Shown in pieces: positions 8,877 through 17,684 of a stretch of DNA of 64,000 nt. Each line of letters begins with the position of its first letter. Position 1 is the stretch's first letter. Below the pieces are notes generated by a model. The model was given only the letters and a program-made list of their open reading frames with translations, did not search any database and had not been told where the DNA came from. Source of the DNA: a candidate division CSSED10-310 bacterium (GTDB lineage: Bacteria > CSSED10-310 > JAFGJC01); the NCBI GenBank assembly GCA_016927905.1, contig JAFGLW010000001.1, positions 248,001 to 312,000 on the forward strand. The letters are read 5' to 3'. Made by a program: the position numbers and the translations under genes.

Positions 8877-11360
8877 TCAAGCTTTCCGATCGGTCAATCC
8901 GGCAATTTCCAGCACCAGCGGTCCCGCGCTGACCGCATCCTTCGCATATCCATCGGCTCCAATTCGTTCTGAAAACGCCCGGGTTACCACCGCCCCACCG
9001 ACAAACACCCTGATTCCCGGTCTATTCATCTTGAGAAATCGAACGGTTTGTTCCATCGAGGGGAGAGTGGTTGTCATCAGGGCTGATAACCCTACAAGGT
9101 TTGCCTGATTTCGATCCACTTCCTCGGCGAATCGATCCGCTGAGACGTTTTTCCCCAGGTCAATGACACGAAAACCCTGATTCTCCAGAACGATCGCGAG
9201 AATGTTTTTTCCGATATCGTGATTGTCCCCTTCAACCGTACCCAGGACGAACGGAGTTGAATGCAGGGTCTTCGCACCGGAAGCCAACAGTTGTGGTTTG
9301 AGTATTTGAACGGCCAACCGCATCGTTTCTCCCGCCAAAATCAACTGGGGCAGAAACAACAGCCCTCGCCCGTATCGGTCACCCACTTCCATGATAGCAG
9401 GCAACAGGGATCCGCGCAAGATTTCGTCCGGAGACAATCCCGATTCGAGTGATTGATGAATTACCGATCTGATTGAAGATTTATCGCCCTCGATGATCGT
9501 CTTCCGGATCACTTCGGGCAAACCGGCCGGCTGTCCGTTCCGGGATTGTTCCTGGGATGGAGTGTCAATTCGATTCGCTTTTTCTGTCGGAATGGATATC
9601 CGTTCCTCCGGCTGAATCCGTTGAATGAAATTCAAAAACTGTTTCGCTCCGGGATCACGGTTGAGAAGCAGTTCGGTCGATTTCAAGGTCTGCATCATGA
9701 TCGGGGAGAGTGGATTGATGATTCCCGCATTCAACCCTGCGGATTGTGCCATGGCCAGGAAGACCGACGCGATCAACTCCCGGTTCGGAAGTCCGTAGCT
9801 GACATTCGATATTCCCAGAACTGTTGCACATCCCAGTTCTTCCGTCACATCCCGGACTGCCCGCAGCGTCTCCATTGCTTGATCAGGCTGCGATCCCACG
9901 GTGAAAACCAGGCAGTCGATCAGAATCCGGTTCCGGTCGATACCCGCTTTTTGAGCCTGATCGACAATGCGCCGGATGACGGCCAGGCGCTGCTGAGATG
10001 TCTTGGGTATCCCGGTTTCATCCATGGCCAGTGCAATGAAATTGGATCCGGTATCCAGCACGAGCGGAAACAGTGATTCCATTTTCCTGTCTTCTCCGTT
10101 GATGGAATTCAACAGAGAACGGCCGATAACGGCTCTGATACCGGCTTCCAGCACCTCTTCATCGTTGGAATCGATCGAAAATCCGGCGTCGGGTAGCACG
10201 CTCTGGATCTCCTCCACGAGCAGCTGCATGTTCGATTTTTCATCGGTGTCCGGGACTCCCACGTTGATGTCCAGAAGATGAGCACCGGCCCGGATCTGTT
10301 TCCCGGCATCCAGTTTCGCCATGGAAAAATCCCGGGATTTGAATTGTGAAGACAGTTTTTTTCTGCCGGTTGGATTGATCCGCTCGCCGATGATCCCGAA
10401 CGGGTGTCCATTCCCGAAGATAAATACTCTGGTCCGGGAAGCGAATTTGATGCCCCTTCCAGTTTTTTTCAGTTCCACTCTGAATCCCTGCAGACTCCGT
10501 GCGAGCGCGGCAATATGATCCGGTGTGGTTCCGCAACACCCGCCCAGGATTCCAGCACCCGCTTCCGCCATTACCATGACACCGGCAGCAAATTCGTCCG
10601 GACTCATCTGAAATTCGGTTCTGCCGGCGACGTAACGCGGAAGACCTGCATTGGGCTGGGCGATGACCGGCAGATGGGTCGATCGACTCATAATTCTCAC
10701 AATTTCAATCATCCCCCCCGGACCCATTCCGCAATTCGTTCCGACAGCCAGCGGTTTGAAAGGTTCCAGAATCGCCGGTATGACCTCCGGTGGCGATCCG
10801 GTCAGACTTCGATACTGCTGATTGAATGTCATGGAGGCGATTACGGGAAGTCCCAACCGGTGACACGATCTAACCGCCGCTGCAGCTTCACCGACATCCC
10901 CCATGGTCTCCACAATGGCGAAATCCGCCCCGGCCCTCTTGATGCAGGCGGCCTGTTCCGCGAACAACGCCTCCATCTGATCGATCCCGGCCGGACCCAT
11001 CGGATGGAGCAACAGGCCTGTCGGTCCGATCGAACCGGCTACAAAAGCTTTGTCACCCGCGGCATCTCTGGCCAGTGTGACCGCTTTAAAATTGATCCGT
11101 TCCAATTGATCTGACAATCCGAATTCGGCAAGCTTGCCGCGGGTAGCGCCAAAAGTATTGGTCGTGATTATTCCAGCACCGGCGGCCAGATAGGATCGAT
11201 GAACATCCCGGACCTTTTCCGGTTTCTCCAGCACCATGATTTCCGGCATTTGCCCCGGAGCCAGTCCTTCCGCCTGGAGCAGGGTGCCGATCCCGCCGTC
11301 CGATACCAGAATTCCCTGCTCAAGACATGCCGTGAATCGCTTTTTGATATCCGCCGTCAT
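8877..11360 (-). CDS. metH: Cobalamin-dependent methionine synthase, short form (MetH-like)
   Basis: The 827-residue cytoplasmic protein transfers a methyl group from methyltetrahydrofolate to homocysteine through bound cobalamin. Residues 1-300 are the homocysteine methyltransferase domain, with zinc-cysteine segments GTNCGM and GGCCGTTP. About 315-590 is the pterin-binding domain (FGIIGERINPTGRKK, LLDINVGVPD). About 620-827 is the cobalamin cap and binding domain with DNHDIGKN (the DxHxxG axial-histidine motif) and GLSALMTTTL. The C-terminal SAM-dependent reactivation domain of E. coli MetH is missing, as in short forms known from anaerobes. The start is supported by GGAGAAACA. It follows comF by 12 bases. 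Confidence 0.93.
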   Translation of the reverse strand: MTADIKKRFTACLEQGILVSDGGIGTLLQAEGLAPGQMPEIMVLEKPEKVRDVHRSYLAAGAGIITTNTFGATRGKLAEFGLSDQLERINFKAVTLARDAAGDKAFVAGSIGPTGLLLHPMGPAGIDQMEALFAEQAACIKRAGADFAIVETMGDVGEAAAAVRSCHRLGLPVIASMTFNQQYRSLTGSPPEVIPAILEPFKPLAVGTNCGMGPGGMIEIVRIMSRSTHLPVIAQPNAGLPRYVAGRTEFQMSPDEFAAGVMVMAEAGAGILGGCCGTTPDHIAALARSLQGFRVELKKTGRGIKFASRTRVFIFGNGHPFGIIGERINPTGRKKLSSQFKSRDFSMAKLDAGKQIRAGAHLLDINVGVPDTDEKSNMQLLVEEIQSVLPDAGFSIDSNDEEVLEAGIRAVIGRSLLNSINGEDRKMESLFPLVLDTGSNFIALAMDETGIPKTSQQRLAVIRRIVDQAQKAGIDRNRILIDCLVFTVGSQPDQAMETLRAVRDVTEELGCATVLGISNVSYGLPNRELIASVFLAMAQSAGLNAGIINPLSPIMMQTLKSTELLLNRDPGAKQFLNFIQRIQPEERISIPTEKANRIDTPSQEQSRNGQPAGLPEVIRKTIIEGDKSSIRSVIHQSLESGLSPDEILRGSLLPAIMEVGDRYGRGLLFLPQLILAGETMRLAVQILKPQLLASGAKTLHSTPFVLGTVEGDNHDIGKNILAIVLENQGFRVIDLGKNVSADRFAEEVDRNQANLVGLSALMTTTLPSMEQTVRFLKMNRPGIRVFVGGAVVTRAFSERIGADGYAKDAVSAGPLVLEIAGLTDRKA

Positions 11361-11372
11361 TTGTTTCTCCAG

Positions 11373-12116
11373 TCAGTGTCCCATCGGAACCCAGGCGCAG
11401 GTCGACACCGTTATCTTGTCCGCTCCTGCTGATCGCAGAACGCCCGCACACTCCAGCGCCGTGGATCCCGTAGTGAGTACATCATCAATGAGCAACAAGC
11501 AGGCATGACTGCACTGTCCACCGGATCTGAAGGCATTCATGACATTCATTTTTCTGACCTCGGGTCCGCCTGCCTGCACACCGGTTCTCCGAACGCGTTT
11601 CAACATCCACTTATAAAACGGAATTCCCATTCTCCGGGACAGACTCGCGGAAATCAACGCCGCCTGATTATATCCTCGTTTCCAGAGCCGCGTAGGGTGG
11701 AGCGGGACGGCACAGATGCCATCGAAACGCCGGTCGGGTAACCTTTCCCGGATCCGTTGCATCATCAAATCCGCCAGATCCGATCTGAGACAGGTTTGGT
11801 TGCCGTGTTTGAGACTCAAAATCAGGGTCTTCAGCTTATTTTGCTCATCATACCGGCCGATTGTCACCAAACCGTCCAGCCGCAAGGTGTTTTCCCGGCA
11901 GCAGATGCATCCCGTTTCTGAGATAAACCGGTCCGAGGGCAGGGGGGATCCGCAGACCGGACATACGGTTTCCTGAACTTCAAACAGCTGATTTCTGCAG
12001 GAAGTGCAAATCACACCGGGAAACGGATCCAGATCGCTTGCACAGTTTCCACAGATCAGGCATCTTCTCGGGTAAAGCGCATCCAGAATTGCATTGATAA
12101 CCTGACTCGGGATCAT
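11373..12116 (-). CDS. comF: ComF-family phosphoribosyltransferase-like protein
   Basis: The 247-residue protein has an N-terminal zinc-finger region with several cysteine pairs (CLICGNC, CTSC, CPVCGS, CICC). A phosphoribosyltransferase fold follows, with the PRPP-loop LLIDDVLTTGSTALEC and the conserved VPLHPTRLWKRGYNQA. ComF/GntX proteins are linked to DNA uptake or nucleotide salvage, but the exact reaction is unsettled. Its start overlaps the stop of the upstream lpxH-like gene by four bases (ATGA), so the two are translationally coupled. Confidence 0.9.
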   Translation of the reverse strand: MIPSQVINAILDALYPRRCLICGNCASDLDPFPGVICTSCRNQLFEVQETVCPVCGSPLPSDRFISETGCICCRENTLRLDGLVTIGRYDEQNKLKTLILSLKHGNQTCLRSDLADLMMQRIRERLPDRRFDGICAVPLHPTRLWKRGYNQAALISASLSRRMGIPFYKWMLKRVRRTGVQAGGPEVRKMNVMNAFRSGGQCSHACLLLIDDVLTTGSTALECAGVLRSAGADKITVSTCAWVPMGH

Positions 12117-12853
12117 GACACCTCAAATTCGTTCAGCCGGAATTTTCCATTCTCGTACACAACATAATAACCCGGACCAAACCAGTGCCCTGAATTGATC
12201 ATAAGCAGCTGTTTACCGGAAACATCCAGTGTCTTCATCTCAGGTTTATGAGTATGACCGTGGATGACCACATCAAATCCGGATTCGGCGATCCGGTCAG
12301 AGAAAGCCGCATAAACATGCGGGGGAATATCCGTAATTTTCTGAGTATGCTTCCGGCTGACGTCGGAAACGAACCGGCCGATATAGTATGCCCAGCTTGC
12401 CGGTATGATCCTGAACAACATCTGCATCGTTCCGTTCCTGAGAATCGATTTCAGAAACCGGTACCCCCTGTCTTCCGTGTTGATTTCGTCCCCGTGCGAC
12501 ACGTAAACTCTTTGTGTTCCCAGATCAAGGAAAACCGGTCCGGTGGCGATGTCAAATCCAAGATATCTGCTGAAAACCGGCCCGGGATTGAAGTCATGAT
12601 TTCCGGTTATATAAGTGATCCGGGTACCACCTTCCGAAATGGCTGCCAGTTTTGATACCACCCGGATCGTCTCGGCAAACATCACGGTCCGGTACCCGAA
12701 CCAGAATTCAAAGATATCCCCCATCAGGTACAAGGCGTCCGGTTTTTCACCCAGAACATAATCCAGAAACCGGCAGAATGCTTTCTCCCGAGCGGGAATT
12801 CTCGCATCCAGATGAACGTCGCCAACAAAATACACTGTTTGTCCGGAATTCAT
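12113..12853 (-). CDS. lpxH: UDP-2,3-diacylglucosamine hydrolase-like metallophosphoesterase
   Basis: This calcineurin-like phosphoesterase shows all five metal motifs in order: GDVHL, GDIFEFW, GNHD, VSHGDE and HGHTHKP. GDIFEFWFGYR and the later insertion resemble LpxH, which cuts UDP-2,3-diacylglucosamine to lipid X in lipid A synthesis at the inner membrane. I chose ATG 12853 because GGAAGGGA precedes it; a longer frame begins at 12886. No other lpx genes are nearby, so LpxH is likely but a related UDP-sugar or nucleotide phosphoesterase remains possible. The length, 246 residues, fits. Confidence 0.8.
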   Translation of the reverse strand: MNSGQTVYFVGDVHLDARIPAREKAFCRFLDYVLGEKPDALYLMGDIFEFWFGYRTVMFAETIRVVSKLAAISEGGTRITYITGNHDFNPGPVFSRYLGFDIATGPVFLDLGTQRVYVSHGDEINTEDRGYRFLKSILRNGTMQMLFRIIPASWAYYIGRFVSDVSRKHTQKITDIPPHVYAAFSDRIAESGFDVVIHGHTHKPEMKTLDVSGKQLLMINSGHWFGPGYYVVYENGKFRLNEFEVS

Positions 12854-12923
12854 GGAAATCCCTTCCCTGTACCGGCTGATTCTCACTCAATTCACCTAAA
12901 GCCTCTCCGCGAGCCTCCCACTA

Positions 12924-12929
12924 ATTATA
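12924..12929 (-). promoter_or_regulatory. Candidate -10 element for lpxH-comF-metH
   Basis: A perfect TATAAT on the minus strand lies about 70 bases before the lpxH-like start in the divergent gap. No good -35 is seen at the expected distance. Confidence 0.35.
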
Positions 12930-12938
12930 GACCGGATG

Positions 12939-12966
12939 TTTACACGAAAAAACCAGTTGTGATAAA
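12939..12966 (+). promoter_or_regulatory. Candidate promoter for the iron-type alcohol dehydrogenase
   Basis: TTTACA at 12939-12944 and GATAAA at 12961-12966 are separated by 16 bases, with TG-T before the -10. The start codon lies 44 bases downstream, behind TTGGAGCTGAC. Confidence 0.45.
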
Positions 12967-13010
12967 TTCTGCGGGATCATTTTCACTGTGCAACTCAGTT
13001 TGGAGCTGAC

Positions 13011-14162
13011 ATGAAGGCAAATTTTACCATACAAACCATACCGGAAACGAAATTCGGGTGTGAATCGATTGGCGAATTACCCGGCGAAATAGCCAAAATA
13101 GGCGGATCCGGAATTCTGCTGGTCATCGATCGTGAAATGAAAGAGGCGGGTCTGACTTCGGATATCCAGAAACTGCTGGCTTCCCTGGGATCTCAGAGTG
13201 TTTTCGTCATTGAGGAAAAGGTGCTCACTCTCGATGGCCTGCAGTCCGCGTGGCAAAAACTCGATCCGGACACCTTCGACGTCATCATCGCATACGGCGG
13301 GTGGCGATGCACGGATCTGGCCAAAGTGATCGGAATCTGGACATCCAACCGGCAGGTGATTGAGACGTTTTCCGTTACATGGCAAACATCCCTGCGCCCG
13401 GGAAAACCGGTTGTTTCCATCCCGACAACCCCGCCGAACGGCGCTGAAATCGACACCAAGGTTCTGGTCCGTGATACATCGAGATCCGTCCTGGTTTCCC
13501 TGGAGCATCCCGATCTCTTACCCAGATTGACGGTAATCGACCCGGAACTGATGTTGACGCTTCCGAGGGATCTTACCGTTGCCACCGGAATTGACGCCAT
13601 CGGACATGGAATCGACGCCCTTATATCCATCAACGCGTCGCCGTTTTCCGAAATTCTCGCTCTCCAGTCCCTGGCCATGCTTCTGGAAAACATCCAGGAT
13701 GCCTTCCGGAACGGTCAGAATCTGCGAGCCAGATATAACATGGCGTTCGGCAGCATGCTGTCGGCAATCGCACTGAACATGACTGGGTCCGGAGCCATTC
13801 ATGCCCTGGCCTATCCGCTGACTGCCCTTTTCGGCATATCCCATGCTCAGGCCAGCGCCATCATGACGCTGTATGTCATCCGATACAACCTTCCGGTCGT
13901 ACCATCATATTTCACACGGATCGCCAGAATTCTGGGTTGTGAGATCGAGAACAAGGAAAATGATGTTGCGACTGTTGGAGATGCGTTCGAGAAGCTGTTT
14001 CGATCGCTGGATCAACCGTTGAACCTGTCGTCATACAATGTTCAGGGAATGGATATCCAGGAATTGACCACCTTGGCCAACGCTTATCAGGATTGTCTGG
14101 AACGTAATCCCCGGATCCTGGACGTGGAATCCATTTCCCGGATTTACCGGACAGCATTCTGA
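13011..14162 (+). CDS. Iron-type alcohol dehydrogenase family protein, atypical NAD loop
   Basis: The 383-residue protein aligns by pattern with group III (iron-dependent) alcohol dehydrogenases. All four metal ligands are in place: D195 and H199 in GIDAIGHGIDAL, and H264 and H278 spaced 14 apart. The usual GGGSxxDxAK dinucleotide loop reads GGWRCTDLAK (96-105), so the third Gly and the Ser are lost. The His normally four residues after H264 is Tyr, and HG at 278 is HA. It may reduce an aldehyde or ketone, or may have changed its cofactor or substrate. It is monocistronic between its own promoter and the next gene's ribosome-binding site. Confidence 0.82.
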   Translation: MKANFTIQTIPETKFGCESIGELPGEIAKIGGSGILLVIDREMKEAGLTSDIQKLLASLGSQSVFVIEEKVLTLDGLQSAWQKLDPDTFDVIIAYGGWRCTDLAKVIGIWTSNRQVIETFSVTWQTSLRPGKPVVSIPTTPPNGAEIDTKVLVRDTSRSVLVSLEHPDLLPRLTVIDPELMLTLPRDLTVATGIDAIGHGIDALISINASPFSEILALQSLAMLLENIQDAFRNGQNLRARYNMAFGSMLSAIALNMTGSGAIHALAYPLTALFGISHAQASAIMTLYVIRYNLPVVPSYFTRIARILGCEIENKENDVATVGDAFEKLFRSLDQPLNLSSYNVQGMDIQELTTLANAYQDCLERNPRILDVESISRIYRTAF

Positions 14163-14268
14163 TCCCCGCGCAGGACACCCGCCGGTTTCGGGGAAAAGGA
14201 GTTTGGGGAGACAATCCGAAATGTGCTATATTGTCGAAGTCTGCGGTTTTTTTCTTGGAGGAAAGCAA

Positions 14269-17200
14269 ATGAAATATGGTACGGTATGTTTCATATTGGC
14301 AATGCTCCTGGTCTTCGGACCGGAGGGGTATTCCACGGGATGGGTTCCCGGAGAACTTCTGATCAAATTGACACCGGATGCGGTGGTTCCGGATGGATAT
14401 GTCGGCACCGTTCCGACGGTGGACATGGAGAATGCGTGGGTTGAACTGGGAATCGAAACATGGGAAAAAATTATCCCATATTCGACCAGCGATCCGGTTG
14501 TGGGCAGAGATCGATGGTACAAACTGCGTTTCCCCGCCGAATATGATCTTTTCGAACGTCTTGACCGGTTACTGACATTGCCCGGTATCGAAACGGCTCA
14601 TTTGAACGGCTATCTGCAGGCCTGTGAAATCCCCAACGATCCGGATTATGACCAGTTTCAGTGGTCGCTCCAGACCGTTCAGGCGGACAAGGCCTGGGAT
14701 ATAACCCACGGATCCACGGATACAGTCATCGCAATTATCGATTCCGGAACCGACATGGATCATGTCGACCTGACGGCTGCCATCTGGCACAACACCGCGG
14801 ATCCCATCAATGGAATGGATGATGATTCCAACGGCTACGTCGACGATTACAACGGATGGGATTTTTATGGGAACGACAACAACCCCGACAACGTGCTCGT
14901 CGATAACATGCATGGAACGCATGTTGCTGGAATATCCGGAGCGGTCACCAACAACGGTGTGGGAATCGCCGGTTCCAGCTGGGGTTGCCCGCTCATGATA
15001 TGCAAGGTGTTTCCCGATGCGGGAGGGGGTGCGCCTGCGGGGGATGTCGCCGAAGCGATCTATTATGCTGCAGACAACGGTGCCGCGGTTATGAATCTGA
15101 GTCTGGGAGGTCCTGATTTTCAGGTCGAGCGGGATGCGGTTGCCTATGCGGTGAATCAGGGAGTGGTTGTGGTTGCAGCCGCCGGGAACGGCGGCACCGA
15201 CGGTCTGGGTGATATGGAACCACATTATCCCTCGGCTTACGACCAGGTCATCGGAGTGGGAAACACAAACAAATTCGACCAGAAGAATTCATCGTCAAAC
15301 TACAGTAATGAACATGTCGATGTGTTTGCTCCCGGAACATCCATCCGATCCACCATACCGAACAACGAATACAAGGCCGAACAGGGCACATCCATGTCCT
15401 CACCTCTGGTCGCGGGACAGGCCGGATTGATGCTTTCAGCATATCCGTGGATGAACATACAGAATGTAACCGACCGGATCAGATACGGCTGCGACAATAT
15501 CGATGAGCAGAATCCGCTCTGGCGGGGGCAACTGAGCGCGGGGCGCATAAACTTTTACAACAGCATTACGGAAGGTCCGGTGCTGGGAGTCCACCAGGTC
15601 ATCGTTCAAGACGCAACCGGTAACGCCAACCATGCCGCTGATTCCGGAGAACAGATCGATCTGGACATATCCCTGATGAATCACTCTTGGACCGGCGGAA
15701 CCGATATTACGGCGACATTATCGGTTACCAGCGGACCCGCAAGTGTGATCGACGATACAGCATTTTACGGCGATATGATCACCAAGGAGATCAAAAAGAA
15801 TGCCGATCCGCTGACCCTGCAGATCGGTTCAACCCGGGCTTCCGAAATCATTCTGGATCTGCATGTTCAGGATGGTATCATTTACGATGACCACCTGGAA
15901 ATCACGCTTCCGGTGGACGAAATGGTCCCCCCCCTGCCGGGATTCCCGAAAAATGCCACAGCGGAGTTTTATGCATCCCCTAAAGTGGCCGATCTGGATG
16001 GTGACGGAGATCTGGAGATTGTGACCGCCTGCAACGACGGTTTGATCCGAATCTGGACGACTGAAGGTATTTATTATCCCGGATGGCCGGTCCTGGCGGG
16101 TTCGGATCAGCCCAACGACACCCATCTCATTCTGTCCGCTCCGGCAATAGCAGACCTGGACCTGGACGGCAATCTCGACATCATCGTGGCGGATTACATA
16201 ACAGATCAGGAATATATCAACAACGATCCGGAACGGAGAAAGCACCGGATTCTGGGAAGCATCTATGCATATCATTCCAACGGCACGGCCATGGACGGAT
16301 TTCCCCTGACGATCACGGGCGCGTTCGCGGAGGAACCGGACGCTCCGGAACAGGTCGGGTTCAAATCCTCTCCCTGCATTGCGGATGTCTATGGCGATGC
16401 TCATCCTGAGATTGTTGTCGGAAATTACGGGAACATGGTTTATGTGATCCGGTGGAACGGGTCGCTGATCAGCGGATGGCCCAAGGATGTCGGAACCGAT
16501 GTGTTTGCGACGGCAGCGGTGGGAGATCTCGAGGGTGACGGTCAGCAGGAGATCATCATCGCCACGAAAGCCGATACCGACCCCATGAATTCCGGCCGCA
16601 TCTATGTTTTCGACGGCAGCGGTTCAGTCATACCGGGATTCCCGATTGAAGCTCCCAACCAAGTGTATTCGGCACCGGTCCTGGTGGATCTGGACGGCAA
16701 CGGCGATCTGGAAATCGTGTACGGTTACGGAGATTTTTATGAGGAATATCCCAATCACGGAATCACCGCGATTCATCACGACGGATCCACCATGGCCGGA
16801 TGGCCTTCCGCCACCAACACCACCATCTACGGCTCACCCGGCATCGGCGATCTGGACGGAGACGGCCGGCCCGATATCGTCACGGGTGATTATCAGGGAT
16901 ATGTCTACGCATTTGATGCCGGAGGTGATCTGCTTCCGGGATGGCCGGTGCAATTGATGTCCCAGAAGATCAGTTCATCTCCGATAATCGCCGATCTGGA
17001 TCATCAGGGCGGTCCGGAAATTCTGATGGGAATTGAGAATGACCAGACCGGCAAGCTTTTCGTCCTGCATTCGGATGCCACCATCATGACCTCGTTCGAT
17101 CTGGATAAAAACGGGTTTGCTGCACCGGTTGTCGCCGACCTGGATAACGACGGCGATCTGGAAATCGTCATGAACGCTCTGAGCACCTACATCTACAATC

Positions 17201-17643
17201 TTTCCGGATCCTACAATCCGTCCATGCAATACTGGACAACTTACCGGGGAAACAACTGCAACGACGGTCGATATGAAAGCGGAGCAGCGAATTCCGGAAT
17301 CAATCTTATTTTGAACCAGGATAATTTCACCGGCGGGGATACGTTCCGTCTCGATTCCCAGCTCAATAACGCCGGCGGAGCGGTCGAATACAACATCGAT
17401 CTGTTCATCGTCCTGGATGTTTACGGAGCTTACTGGTTCTATCCCTCCTGGTCGGACCAGGTTGACTGGCTGGATATCCCGAACCTTGATCCGGGCTCAA
17501 CCCTGAACAACATATTCAATTTCACGTGGCCTCAGGGCAATTTCGGGTCGGCCCAGGATCTCATATTCTGGGGTGCCATACTGGATGAATCCGGTACTCT
17601 CTATGGGCAGTACGACTTCGCCATGTTCGGATATTATTCCTAG
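14269..17643 (+). CDS. Secreted S8 subtilase with FG-GAP repeats and a C-terminal tag domain
   Basis: The 1124-residue exported protease begins with a signal peptide (MKYGTVCFILAMLLVFGPEG) and an inhibitor-like prodomain. The subtilisin catalytic domain has D158 in IIDSGTDMDH, H215 in HGTHVAG and S375 in GTSMSSP. From about residue 560 to 970 come eight FG-GAP/VCBS-type repeats with calcium-binding DLDGDGDLEIV-like loops, predicted to form a propeller. The last 115 residues form a domain with LDVYG, PSW and FTWP that recurs at the end of the other subtilase in this window. GGAGG before ATG 14269 fixes the start; a longer frame from 14203 would hide the signal peptide. It is likely released or surface-bound and degrades extracellular protein. 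Confidence 0.93.
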   Translation: MKYGTVCFILAMLLVFGPEGYSTGWVPGELLIKLTPDAVVPDGYVGTVPTVDMENAWVELGIETWEKIIPYSTSDPVVGRDRWYKLRFPAEYDLFERLDRLLTLPGIETAHLNGYLQACEIPNDPDYDQFQWSLQTVQADKAWDITHGSTDTVIAIIDSGTDMDHVDLTAAIWHNTADPINGMDDDSNGYVDDYNGWDFYGNDNNPDNVLVDNMHGTHVAGISGAVTNNGVGIAGSSWGCPLMICKVFPDAGGGAPAGDVAEAIYYAADNGAAVMNLSLGGPDFQVERDAVAYAVNQGVVVVAAAGNGGTDGLGDMEPHYPSAYDQVIGVGNTNKFDQKNSSSNYSNEHVDVFAPGTSIRSTIPNNEYKAEQGTSMSSPLVAGQAGLMLSAYPWMNIQNVTDRIRYGCDNIDEQNPLWRGQLSAGRINFYNSITEGPVLGVHQVIVQDATGNANHAADSGEQIDLDISLMNHSWTGGTDITATLSVTSGPASVIDDTAFYGDMITKEIKKNADPLTLQIGSTRASEIILDLHVQDGIIYDDHLEITLPVDEMVPPLPGFPKNATAEFYASPKVADLDGDGDLEIVTACNDGLIRIWTTEGIYYPGWPVLAGSDQPNDTHLILSAPAIADLDLDGNLDIIVADYITDQEYINNDPERRKHRILGSIYAYHSNGTAMDGFPLTITGAFAEEPDAPEQVGFKSSPCIADVYGDAHPEIVVGNYGNMVYVIRWNGSLISGWPKDVGTDVFATAAVGDLEGDGQQEIIIATKADTDPMNSGRIYVFDGSGSVIPGFPIEAPNQVYSAPVLVDLDGNGDLEIVYGYGDFYEEYPNHGITAIHHDGSTMAGWPSATNTTIYGSPGIGDLDGDGRPDIVTGDYQGYVYAFDAGGDLLPGWPVQLMSQKISSSPIIADLDHQGGPEILMGIENDQTGKLFVLHSDATIMTSFDLDKNGFAAPVVADLDNDGDLEIVMNALSTYIYNLSGSYNPSMQYWTTYRGNNCNDGRYESGAANSGINLILNQDNFTGGDTFRLDSQLNNAGGAVEYNIDLFIVLDVYGAYWFYPSWSDQVDWLDIPNLDPGSTLNNIFNFTWPQGNFGSAQDLIFWGAILDESGTLYGQYDFAMFGYYS

Positions 17644-17657
17644 GAGATAGCTTGAAA

Positions 17658-17684
17658 AACCGGGCGGTTGCCGCCCGGTTTTTT
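17658..17684. terminator. Bidirectional rho-independent terminator
   Basis: AACCGGGCGG, loop TTG and CCGCCCGGTT form a perfect 10-bp hairpin flanked by A on the left and T on the right, so it works for both the subtilase and the convergent TPR gene. The TPR stop codon lies in the T tract. Confidence 0.92.

Noticed and set aside
10404-11114. Plus-strand frame of 236 codons opposite metH
   Set aside because: It is antisense to the strongly conserved homocysteine methyltransferase domain and its translation has no domain character.
14163-14200. Terminator after the iron-type alcohol dehydrogenase
   Set aside because: TCCCCG and CGGGGA can pair, but the loop is about 20 bases and no T tract follows.
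14203-14268. N-terminal extension of the first subtilase
   Set aside because: It would bury the signal peptide, and GGAGG directly precedes ATG 14269.
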